A stretch of 64,000 bases of DNA, taken from the NCBI RefSeq assembly GCF_040813715.1, contig NZ_JBFOCH010000011.1; one strand, written 5' to 3'. The translations under genes were made by a program, and so were the position numbers. The notes below the pieces were generated by a model, which saw only the letters and a program-made list of their open reading frames with translations, did no database searches and had not been told where the DNA came from. The DNA is from Mesorhizobium_K marinum (GTDB lineage: Bacteria > Pseudomonadota > Alphaproteobacteria > Rhizobiales > Rhizobiaceae). This document shows positions 37,380-44,417 of this stretch, in pieces. Position 1 is the stretch's first letter. Each line of letters begins with the position of its first letter.

Positions 37380-37490
37380 ATGAAGAAGGGATACTCGAAG
37401 CCGCTTCTCGACAAGCGCGTGGTACTGCCGTCAGTCACCGCCGGCGGCGGATCGGCGCCTTTGGTTCCGGGCCCGGCCCCGGCCCCCTGA
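37380..37490 (+). CDS. RiPP-like precursor peptide, copy 4 (36 residues)
   Basis: A complete precursor gene. The leader is MKKGYSKPLLDKRVVLPSV followed by Thr20-Ala21; the tail is GGGSAPLVPGPAPAP. The tail shares GSAPLVP with copy 1 but ends in a Pro-Ala repeat. Tyr5, Pro8, Leu10 and Thr20 are kept; the Gly expected at position 14 of a lasso leader is Val. No GC hairpin follows, and the DUF6065 gene begins 85 bp downstream, so this copy may be read through into DUF6065 and the GT8 gene. The only candidate modification sites in the tail are Ser25, backbone positions and the prolines. Confidence 0.75.
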   Translation: MKKGYSKPLLDKRVVLPSVTAGGGSAPLVPGPAPAP

Positions 37491-37575
37491 GTCAGGATTT
37501 TCTGGCGACACCCTGCTGGCGCCAGGTTCGGATCGTTGTGAATCCGAAGACGTGTGACGGATACTTCGCGTCGCC

Positions 37576-38313
37576 ATGGAACTTGTCTGCTACGTCCGGG
37601 ACGGCAATAGCGATTTCGAGATCGTGCCTGCGCCGTCGCGTCGCGATTGGATGGATGCGGCGCACGAGCGTTCGCCGTACCGGTGCCTTCCGCTCGTCAT
37701 GGCGAACCGTCATGGCTGGGACATCCTCTGCCCGGTCGGTTTCACGGCGATCTGGAACGGCGGTCCTGCCATCGACGGCGTCGTCATTCTCGAGGATCGC
37801 GGCACCGCGCCGCCCGCCGTCAGCCATTTCGGCGAGGGCATCCTCACCTTCCGGATGCCGCTCCTGTTCAGGACAGACCCCGGAACCGACCTGATCGTCC
37901 AGGGACCGGTCAATCGGCCGAAAGACGCGATAGCTGCGCTGACCGGGGTGATCGAGAGCGATTGGGGCCCGTTCAGCTTCACCATGAACTGGAAGTTCAC
38001 GCGGGCGAAGACGGCGATCCGGTTCGAAAAGGGCGAGCCGTTCTGCAGCCTCACATTGGCGCGGCGCGGCGCGCTCGAAGAGGTCCGCCCAAAATTCCTG
38101 CCGATGTCCGATGACCCGGAACTCGACGCGGCCCATGCCGAGTGGCTCGCGTCGCGAGAACGGTTCAACGAGGATCTGAAGGTCAAGGGATCGGCAGCGC
38201 GCAAGGCCGGGTGGCAGAAGCACTACCAGCGCGGCGTCGACCTCCATGGAAACGTCAAGCCGTTTCCGCACCTGACGAAGACCAACCTGCACCCCTTCGA
38301 GCCCATTGAATGA
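37576..38313 (+). CDS. DUF6065 family protein
   Basis: A 245-residue soluble protein of an uncharacterised family. It opens with MELVCYVRDG, followed by EIVPAPSRRDWMDAA, then CLPLVMANRHGWDILCPVGF (about residues 37-56), and a hydrophobic core LIVQGPVNRPKDAI. The C-terminal third is charged and ends near KAGWQKHYQRGVDLHG. No nucleotide, metal or cofactor motif is recognised, and there is no signal peptide. Its last bases overlap the GT8 start (ATGA at 38310), so the two are translationally coupled. It directly follows precursor copy 4, making it the best candidate for a dedicated peptide-processing partner, which is inference. Confidence 0.8.
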   Translation: MELVCYVRDGNSDFEIVPAPSRRDWMDAAHERSPYRCLPLVMANRHGWDILCPVGFTAIWNGGPAIDGVVILEDRGTAPPAVSHFGEGILTFRMPLLFRTDPGTDLIVQGPVNRPKDAIAALTGVIESDWGPFSFTMNWKFTRAKTAIRFEKGEPFCSLTLARRGALEEVRPKFLPMSDDPELDAAHAEWLASRERFNEDLKVKGSAARKAGWQKHYQRGVDLHGNVKPFPHLTKTNLHPFEPIE

Positions 38314-39443
38314 AGCCTGGGCCAGGCGTCGCGGACCGGCCGGCCCCTGGCGCGTCCGGTCTTGCCGGAAGCGGCGAGCGGCCGTCGCGCAACGCCGTCT
38401 GCCTCTGCACCGACCGGAACATGCTCATTCCGGCATTGTTCGTCGCCGATTCCGTCCGCTCGCGCCTGCCTGCATCGGCGCATCGATATGACGTCATCGT
38501 GTTTTGCGAGGCCTCCGAGGTAACGGAGGGCCATCGGCGCTGGATGCAGGATCGCGGCATCGTCCTTCGCGACGACATGGACATGGCGCGGCTCTCGGCG
38601 CTGAAGCGGTTCTCCGGCCGGCTGACCGCGGCGACGCTCATGAAATTGCTGCTGGCGGAGCATCTGGCCGGTTCCTACGACCGCATTCTCTATCTCGACA
38701 GCGATGTCTCCATTCATGGCGACATCGGCCGGATATTCTCGCTGGACACGGGCGGGTACGAGATCGCCGCGGTCCCCGCCGGTCGCCTTCTCCTTCAATT
38801 GACCGAAAAGCAGCGGAACGAAACCTTTGCGCATTTCCGGGCTCTCGGCATGACCGAGCCCTTCCGCTTCTTCAACAGCGGGGTCCTCTACATCGACGTC
38901 GACAAGTGGAACCGCGCCCGACTGGGTGATCGCGCCCTTGCCTACATCCGCGACAACCCGGACCTCTGCTTCCTGCCCGACGAGCATGCCCTCAACGCCG
39001 TGCTGGACGGCAGTCTCGCCGAACTGACGCTGGTCTGGAATGCCCGACCGCCTTCAGGAGAAGGCAGGGCCGCCTTGCCATTCATCGAGCCGGTCGTCCT
39101 CCACTATGCCGGCCACGACAAGCCGTGGCGTCGCTACGGCTATCGAAAACGCCTGTTTCCGGACCGCGCCGCCTACCGGCACTACGAAGCGTTTCTGAAA
39201 GAAACGCCGTGGCCCGGCTGGCTGGACGAACAATGGAGCGCCAGGGACCTCTGGGGCAGCGTCGCCTGGGAGTTCAAGCGCGTGTCGCGCCGTCTGCGGG
39301 GCAAGCTGGACGAACCGACGCGCGCTCGCCGTGCCGCGCAACTGGACGCCGGACGCCGCTTCTGGACACAAGGCGACTTCGCCGACGTGCGCCAGGGACT
39401 GGTCGAACAGCGCGACGGTCGTCTCCAACTTACGGACCGCTAA
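38310..39443 (+). CDS. GT8-type glycosyltransferase
   Basis: A 377-residue enzyme of the galactosyl/glucosyltransferase type. Motifs run in family order: LCTDRNMLIPALFVADSV (donor site), RILYLDSDVSIHGDI with the DxD metal site at about residues 124-138, FRFFNSGVLYIDVDKWN, LPDEHALNAVL, and HYAGHDKPWRRY. A basic C-terminal region of about 80 residues follows. The start overlaps the DUF6065 stop by four bases. Acceptor could be the Ser/Pro-rich tail of the nearby peptides or a surface glycan; nothing in the sequence decides this. Confidence 0.85.
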   Translation: MKPGPGVADRPAPGASGLAGSGERPSRNAVCLCTDRNMLIPALFVADSVRSRLPASAHRYDVIVFCEASEVTEGHRRWMQDRGIVLRDDMDMARLSALKRFSGRLTAATLMKLLLAEHLAGSYDRILYLDSDVSIHGDIGRIFSLDTGGYEIAAVPAGRLLLQLTEKQRNETFAHFRALGMTEPFRFFNSGVLYIDVDKWNRARLGDRALAYIRDNPDLCFLPDEHALNAVLDGSLAELTLVWNARPPSGEGRAALPFIEPVVLHYAGHDKPWRRYGYRKRLFPDRAAYRHYEAFLKETPWPGWLDEQWSARDLWGSVAWEFKRVSRRLRGKLDEPTRARRAAQLDAGRRFWTQGDFADVRQGLVEQRDGRLQLTDR

Positions 39444-39587
39444 TCCGCCGAGCAGGCCGGACAATGCCGCGAGCACGCCGCCCGCGCCGCCCTGTCCCAA
39501 GCCCTGCTTTGCCCGGGTCCATTGACATCGCCGCCAAATTGGGCGACGCGCCTCGCGTCACTCCCGCAACCGGCCGTCCCGCCTTCC

Positions 39588-40781
39588 ATGCACAGCCCGT
39601 CAGCCTCCCCTCAAGATGACCGACTGCACTGGCTGCCGATCATCGCCGCCGTTTCGTCGATCAGCGTCGTGGGCATCGCCATCGGGCTCGGCATGCCGCT
39701 TCTTTCGGTGATCCTCGAATCGCGCGGCATTTCGGCCACCATGATCGGCCTCAACACTGCGGTCGCGGGCATCGCCTCCATCGTCGCCGCCCCGCTGGCC
39801 ACTCCCCTCGCCGTCCGCTACGGCGTGGTCTGGACCATGCTCGGCATGATCGCGCTCGGCGCGTTCGCTTTCATCGGCTTCCATTTCGCTACCGCGTTCT
39901 GGATGTGGTTTCCGCTGCGCGTCGCGCTGCATGTCGCGCTCACCGTCCTCTTCATCCTCTCGGAATTCTGGATCAGCGCATCTGCCCCGCCCAGCAGGCG
40001 CGGCTTCGTGCTCGGCATCTACGCGACGGTGCTGTCGCTCGGCTTCGCCGGCGGCCCCTGGATCTTCGCGCAGGTAGGCAGCCAGGGCTTCCTGCCGTTC
40101 GGGATAACTTTCTGCCTCGTCGCACTGGCTGCCATTCCGGTGCTGGCCGCATGGCGCGAGAGCCCGCGCATATCGACCGGGAGCGAAGAGGAAACGACGG
40201 GTTTCCTGCGCTTCATCTGGCTGGTGCCGACGGCCACCGCGGCGGTGCTGGTCTTCGGCGCCGTCGAGACCGGTGGCTTTGCGCTCTTTCCGGTCTACGG
40301 CGCGCGCATCGGCTATTCCGAGGCCGACGCCGCCTTGCTCTTGAGCATGATCGGGCTCGGCAACGTCATGCTGCAGATACCCATCGGCATGCTGTCCGAC
40401 CGCATCGGCGACCGGCGCCACCTGCTCCTGGCCTGCGCCGTCGTTGGGCTGGCCGGCACGCTCCTGATGCCCCACCTCGCGGCCAACTGGCATGTCATGG
40501 CTGGCCTGCTGTTCATCTGGGGCGGGGTCGTCGCCGCGCTCTACACCATCGGCCTCGCCCACCTCGGCTCCCGGCTTTCCGGGCGCGACCTGGCGTCGGC
40601 CAATGCGGCGTTCGTGCTCTGCTACGGGCTCGGCATGGTGCTGGGTCCCCAGGCGATCGGCATCGGCATGGACGTTTTCGGCACCGATGGATTCGGCTGG
40701 TCGCTCAGCCTTTTCTTCGCGTTCTACATCGCCGTCGTCATATGCCGCACCGTGCCCGGCATCGGCCGGCATCTCGGCTGA
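39588..40781 (+). CDS. MFS transporter (YcaD-like)
   Basis: A 397-residue inner-membrane carrier with about twelve hydrophobic helices. The start is the ATG at 39588, since the 22 codons upstream encode a low-complexity stretch. The loop 2-3 motif is weak (PLATPLAVRYGVV), while the loop 8-9 motif GMLSDRIGDRRHLLL is clear. It belongs to the group that includes YcaD. The substrate is unknown. It lies 144 bp after the GT8 gene on the same strand; export of the island's product is possible but unsupported. Confidence 0.85.
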   Translation: MHSPSASPQDDRLHWLPIIAAVSSISVVGIAIGLGMPLLSVILESRGISATMIGLNTAVAGIASIVAAPLATPLAVRYGVVWTMLGMIALGAFAFIGFHFATAFWMWFPLRVALHVALTVLFILSEFWISASAPPSRRGFVLGIYATVLSLGFAGGPWIFAQVGSQGFLPFGITFCLVALAAIPVLAAWRESPRISTGSEEETTGFLRFIWLVPTATAAVLVFGAVETGGFALFPVYGARIGYSEADAALLLSMIGLGNVMLQIPIGMLSDRIGDRRHLLLACAVVGLAGTLLMPHLAANWHVMAGLLFIWGGVVAALYTIGLAHLGSRLSGRDLASANAAFVLCYGLGMVLGPQAIGIGMDVFGTDGFGWSLSLFFAFYIAVVICRTVPGIGRHLG

Positions 40782-40804
40782 CGCCGCCGACGCGCCCGCC
40801 GCAC

Positions 40805-40832
40805 TTGACTTTCGGGCAACGTTCTTTATGTG
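40805..40832 (+). promoter_or_regulatory. Sigma-70 type promoter of rpmG
   Basis: TTGACT, a 16-bp spacer, then TATGTG, with transcription expected about 70 bp before the rpmG start. It stands between the MFS and rpmG genes. Confidence 0.5.
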
Positions 40833-40909
40833 TCGCGCCAAGTTTTCCGCGTCCGGGGTCTACCCGCGTTCAGGCGGCATGAACTCCAGACAATCGAACG
40901 GACGAAAAA

Positions 40910-41077
40910 ATGGCCAAGGCTGCAAAACTCAAGATCAAGCTTCTGTCGACCGCCGATACCGGCTTCTTCTACGTGACGAGCAAGAACAGCCGCACGAAGA
41001 CCGACAAGCTGTCGTTCCGCAAGTACGACCCGGTCGCCAAGAAGCACGTCGAATTCAAGGAAACCAAGATCAAGTAA
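40910..41077 (+). CDS. rpmG: 50S ribosomal protein L33
   Basis: A 55-residue basic ribosomal protein, MAKAAKLKIKLLSTADTGFF at the N-terminus and KKHVEFKETKIK at the end, the cysteine-free form of L33. It has its own promoter and a strong terminator, so it is monocistronic. Confidence 0.95.
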   Translation: MAKAAKLKIKLLSTADTGFFYVTSKNSRTKTDKLSFRKYDPVAKKHVEFKETKIK

Positions 41078-41101
41078 CGATCTCGGATCCGCCGCAGAAA
41101 G

Positions 41102-41126
41102 AACGCCGCCGTCTGGCGGCGTTTTT
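41102..41126 (+). terminator. Intrinsic terminator of rpmG
   Basis: AACGCCGCC, loop GTCT, GGCGGCGTT followed by a T run. It begins 25 bp after the rpmG stop. Confidence 0.85.
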
Positions 41127-41191
41127 GTTTGCGGGCCATGCCGCGCAGCCCGTCGCGGCCCCGGCCCACCCTGCCATCGAACACGCAATAT

Positions 41192-41219
41192 CCAACCCGA
41201 TCAACGGGTTGGCGTTCTT
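41192..41219 (+). terminator. Second hairpin downstream of rpmG
   Basis: CCAACCCG, loop ATCAA, CGGGTTGG, then CGTTCTTT. It may back up the first terminator. The rest of the 395-bp space to pleD (41124-41518) holds an imperfect inverted repeat at 41438-41470 and no gene I can support. Confidence 0.5.
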
Positions 41220-41518
41220 TCTTGATTCGAGGAGAGATGGGGGCCGGACGACGTCTGGCAGCGGTACGAGGAGGCCACTATGTGCCAACGCCGGCCGGCC
41301 GACCCCACGGACCCAGGAGATGCGGCGGACCTGAGCATCATGGGGTTTGTCGCAGGCGATGCGGACTTTGCGTCTTCTCGTTCCGCCGCCTGCTTTTGCG
41401 TCACATTTGCTCAGAGGCGCTTGAAAATCAATACTTTCTTAACCACGGCCCGCGAATCGCGTGGGTTAAGGTAAATTCCTAACCTTGCCGGCTTGACGCC
41501 ACCGCCCGCCGCCTGCCG

Positions 41519-42886
41519 TCACGCCGCCCTAGCGACGACGCGGTTGCGGCCGCCCGTCTTGGCCTCGTAGAGTGCGATATCGGCGCGTTTCAGCAGCTCC
41601 TGTACCGAATCGTCGCCCCGCTTCAACGAGGAGACGCCGACGCTCACGGTCACCCCGACCTCTTTGCCGTCGACGCGGAAGGGATTTCCGGCGATTTCGG
41701 CACGAACCCGCTCGGCGACGTCCTCGGCCACCTCGCCTTCGGTATCCGGCATGACGATGATGAATTCCTCGCCGCCGAAGCGGCAGGCGAGGTCGATGCC
41801 GCGCACATTGGCGCGCAGCCGGCGCGCGAACTCCAGGAGCACGGCGTCGCCGCCGTCATGGCCATGCGCATCGTTGATCGACTTGAAACGGTCGATGTCC
41901 GCGATCATCAGCGAAAGCGGCCGGCGGCGAGCCCTGGCGCGGTCGAACAGCGTCTGCAGGTGGCTGTCGAGGTAGCGCCGGTTGTGGAGGCCGGTCAGCG
42001 GATCGGTGACGGCCATCTCGATCGTCTGCACGACGCTGGCCCGCAGATGGTCGTTGTAGCGCTTGCGCCGGACCTGGGTGCGCAGCCGCGCCGTCAGTTC
42101 CTGGCGGTCGGCCGGCCGCAGCAGGAAGTCGTTGATGCCCAGTTCGAGGCCGCGCACGATACGGTCCTCCTCGCCATCGCCGGCCAGGAGGATGATCGGC
42201 ACGAAGCGGGTGCGGTCCAGGGAGCGCAACTGCGCGCAGAGCCGCAGCGGATCGAAAGCGGTGAACCCGGTCGACACGACGATGCATTCGAAGGCGCCCT
42301 CGGCCGCCTCGAAGAAGCCTGCCTGCGGGTCCGGCGCGACGCGCACGTCGGCCGTTTCCTCCAGCATCTCGGCGATCCGGTGGCCGGCTTGGCGATCCTC
42401 GTCGATCAGCAGCACCTGCGGCCTTGCCTCGCCGGCGGGCGCACGGCGCGCCAGCATCTCCTCGATGCCGATGTTGCGCGTGGTCGACGCCCGCAGCCTC
42501 AGTTCGTCGGTCAGCATCTTCAGCCTGACCAGGCTCCTCACCCGCGTCATCAGCTGAAGGTCGTTGACCGGCTTCGTCAGGAAATCGTCGGCCCCCGCCT
42601 CCAGCCCGCGGATGCGGTCGGAGACATGGTCGAGCGCCGTGATCATCACGACCGGGATATGCGAGGTGGCCGGATCCGACTTCAGGCGGCGGCATACCTC
42701 GAAGCCGTCCATGTCCGGCATCATCACGTCGAGCAGGACGACGTCGACCTCGCCGGTCTCGCAGGCGGCGATCGCGTCGGCGCCGTTTGCGGCGGTGACG
42801 ACCTCGAAATATTCGGCAAGCAGCCGCGCCTCGAGCAGCCTTATGCTCGCGGGCATGTCATCGACGACGAGAATGCGCGCGGTCAT
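41519..42886 (-). CDS. pleD: Diguanylate cyclase response regulator PleD
   Basis: A 455-residue cytoplasmic enzyme that makes cyclic di-GMP and drives polar differentiation in alphaproteobacteria. The first receiver domain has phospho-acceptor Asp53 in VVLLDVMMPDMDG. The second receiver (about residues 150-265) lacks the acceptor; the matching strand reads CIVVSTGF, as in known PleD proteins. The GGDEF domain has the active signature RFGGEEFIIV. An inhibitory RxxD site near it is not confirmed. The ATG overlaps the divK stop by one base (TGATG), so the pair is translationally coupled. Confidence 0.95.
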   Translation of the reverse strand: MTARILVVDDMPASIRLLEARLLAEYFEVVTAANGADAIAACETGEVDVVLLDVMMPDMDGFEVCRRLKSDPATSHIPVVMITALDHVSDRIRGLEAGADDFLTKPVNDLQLMTRVRSLVRLKMLTDELRLRASTTRNIGIEEMLARRAPAGEARPQVLLIDEDRQAGHRIAEMLEETADVRVAPDPQAGFFEAAEGAFECIVVSTGFTAFDPLRLCAQLRSLDRTRFVPIILLAGDGEEDRIVRGLELGINDFLLRPADRQELTARLRTQVRRKRYNDHLRASVVQTIEMAVTDPLTGLHNRRYLDSHLQTLFDRARARRRPLSLMIADIDRFKSINDAHGHDGGDAVLLEFARRLRANVRGIDLACRFGGEEFIIVMPDTEGEVAEDVAERVRAEIAGNPFRVDGKEVGVTVSVGVSSLKRGDDSVQELLKRADIALYEAKTGGRNRVVARAA

Positions 42887-43257
42887 CAGGCGTCGCCCAG
42901 GTAGGATTTGATGGTCTCGATGAAGCGGGGCACGGAGATCGGCTTGGAGATGTAGGCCTCGCAGCCGCCCTGGCGGATGCGCTCCTCGTCGCCCTTCATG
43001 GCGAATGCGGTCACCGCGATCACCGGGATGGAATGCAGGTCGTCGTCTTCCTTCAGCCAGCGCGTCACGTCGAGCCCGGAAACCTCGGGCAGCTGGATGT
43101 CCATGAGGATCAGGTCGGGCCTGTGCTGGCGCGCCAGGTCGAGCGCCTCGAGCCCGTTGCGGGTGCGCACCGTCTCGTAGCCGCTGGCTTCGATCAGGTC
43201 GCGAAAGAGCTTCATGTTGAGCTCGTTGTCCTCGACGATCATGACTTTCTTCGGCAT
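42886..43257 (-). CDS. divK: Single-domain response regulator DivK
   Basis: A 123-residue receiver that acts on DivJ, PleC and DivL to control CtrA. Asp10 and the phospho-acceptor Asp53 (DLILMDIQLPEVSG), the Thr/Ser switch in PVIAVTAFAMKGDE and Lys in AYISKPISV are all present. It is the first gene of the divK-pleD unit and divergent from DUF3572. Confidence 0.95.
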   Translation of the reverse strand: MPKKVMIVEDNELNMKLFRDLIEASGYETVRTRNGLEALDLARQHRPDLILMDIQLPEVSGLDVTRWLKEDDDLHSIPVIAVTAFAMKGDEERIRQGGCEAYISKPISVPRFIETIKSYLGDA

Positions 43258-43444
43258 GGACTTCCCGTTTCAGCCTCCCGCACCGATTGGGCGGGCATCG
43301 CCGCAACGCCGTTGCGGGGGCTCAGACCCCGTCGTGACCCTACGACAAGAACATTGACGAAACACAAACCGGGTGCCCGAAACCGGCCTTGCGCGCCGCC
43401 TCCAGGATAGATACTCGATCGGCAATCCGAAAGGCCGGCCGCGC

Positions 43445-43744
43445 ATGACGAGAGATGACCGCAACAGCGAAAACGCCGAGGCGCTGGCGATCCAGGCGCT
43501 GGCCTTCGTCGCGTCGGATCCCGAACTGCTGCCGCGTTTCCTGGCGATATCGGGCATCGACGCCCAGGCGATACGCCAGGCGGCGCGCGAGCCGGGCTTC
43601 CTGGCCGGCGTCCTGCAGTTCATCGTAGCGCACGAGCCGACCTTGATGCGGTTCTCGGAGGAAACCGGAATTCCGCCGCAGCAGGTCACCGCGGCCATGC
43701 GCGCGCTGCCGTTCGGCGACGACAACCACGACCGCTCCGTCTGA
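43445..43744 (+). CDS. DUF3572 family protein
   Basis: A 99-residue, mainly helical soluble protein. Core: EALAIQALAFVASDPELLPR followed by FLAISGIDAQAIRQAA. The ATG at 43445 matches other family members; longer frames start inside the divK promoter region. Function unknown. Its place next to divK/pleD is conserved in Rhizobiales as far as I recall. Confidence 0.85.
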   Translation: MTRDDRNSENAEALAIQALAFVASDPELLPRFLAISGIDAQAIRQAAREPGFLAGVLQFIVAHEPTLMRFSEETGIPPQQVTAAMRALPFGDDNHDRSV

Positions 43745-43760
43745 CACGGTCCGGCGCCGG

Positions 43761-44336
43761 TCAAAGCGCGCAGCGCATCAGCGGCCGCCCAGGCTTGCGT
43801 TCCGCGAGCCTTGTAAAACCCGCCTTCTCGAACACGCCGGTCGAACCGACGAATAGCCCGATCGAACGTGCGTTCTTCGCCTGGTCCATCGGGCAGGCCT
43901 CGACGAATCGGGCGCCGCTTTCACTCGCGAAAGCCAGGCCGCCCGCCACCAGTGCATGCGTCAGCCCCTTGCCGCGCGCGCTGGCGCGCAGGAAGAAGCA
44001 GGAAATCGCCCAGACGGCGGGGTCGGCGGCATCGCCCGGCTCGAGCGGGGCCGACCCCCTGCCCGCATTGTTCCACTCGGGAACGTCGGCGCGCGGGCCG
44101 ATCTGCATCCACCCGACGGCGCATTCGCCATCCAGCGCGAGCAGGCCCGGCGGCGGACCCGCCTCGATGCGCTGCCGGATGATCGCCTTCTTCTGCTGGC
44201 TGTCGTTGACCTTTCTGGCCGCCGGCGGCAGCCGGAAATAGGTGCACCAGCAGCCGTAGCACGCGCCCTGCTTGCCGAAGAGGTCCTCGAAGGCCGGCCA
44301 GAGGTCCGGTGTCAGTGGCGCGATGGCGATGGACAA
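43761..44336 (-). CDS. GNAT family N-acetyltransferase
   Basis: A 191-residue acetyltransferase-like protein. The N-terminus carries CYGCWCTYFRLPPAA, a cysteine-rich segment typical of one GNAT subgroup. The acetyl-CoA region is CFFLRASARGKGLTHALVAG. The start is TTG at 44336 with GGGAGG about six bases upstream; no ATG or GTG is available nearby. It is divergent from dinB, and the shared space contains the LexA box. Substrate unknown. Confidence 0.8.
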   Translation of the reverse strand: MSIAIAPLTPDLWPAFEDLFGKQGACYGCWCTYFRLPPAARKVNDSQQKKAIIRQRIEAGPPPGLLALDGECAVGWMQIGPRADVPEWNNAGRGSAPLEPGDAADPAVWAISCFFLRASARGKGLTHALVAGGLAFASESGARFVEACPMDQAKNARSIGLFVGSTGVFEKAGFTRLAERKPGRPLMRCAL

Positions 44337-44390
44337 GACGGCCTCCCTGGCCGCTTGTTCGAGGCGGCGCGCTGCAATATGATTTCCGAT

Positions 44391-44405
44391 GTTCTCTTTA
44401 TGTTC
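44391..44405 (+). promoter_or_regulatory. LexA (SOS) box upstream of dinB
   Basis: GTTC-TCTTTAT-GTTC matches the alphaproteobacterial LexA site GTTC-N7-GTTC exactly, 12 bp before the dinB start and 54 bp before the divergent acetyltransferase start. It overlaps in-frame ATGs at 44379 and 44400, which argues that translation begins downstream at the GTG at 44418. Confidence 0.85.
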
Positions 44406-44417
44406 GCAGCGATTCCG

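Noticed and set aside
36668..37490. CRISPR array
   Set aside because: The repeated units are long, contain ORFs and hairpins, and lack short regular repeats with spacers; no cas genes are present.
36668..37490. Classical lasso peptide cluster
   Set aside because: The leader spacing fits, but the tail has no Asp or Glu for the ring, and no asparagine-synthetase-like cyclase or transglutaminase-like protease gene is in the window.
41280..41474. 64-residue ORF with a GAGGAGG ribosome-like site in the rpmG-pleD space
   Set aside because: No recognisable family, mixed codon use unlike neighbours, and it runs through the inverted repeat near pleD. A good ribosome site alone is not enough.
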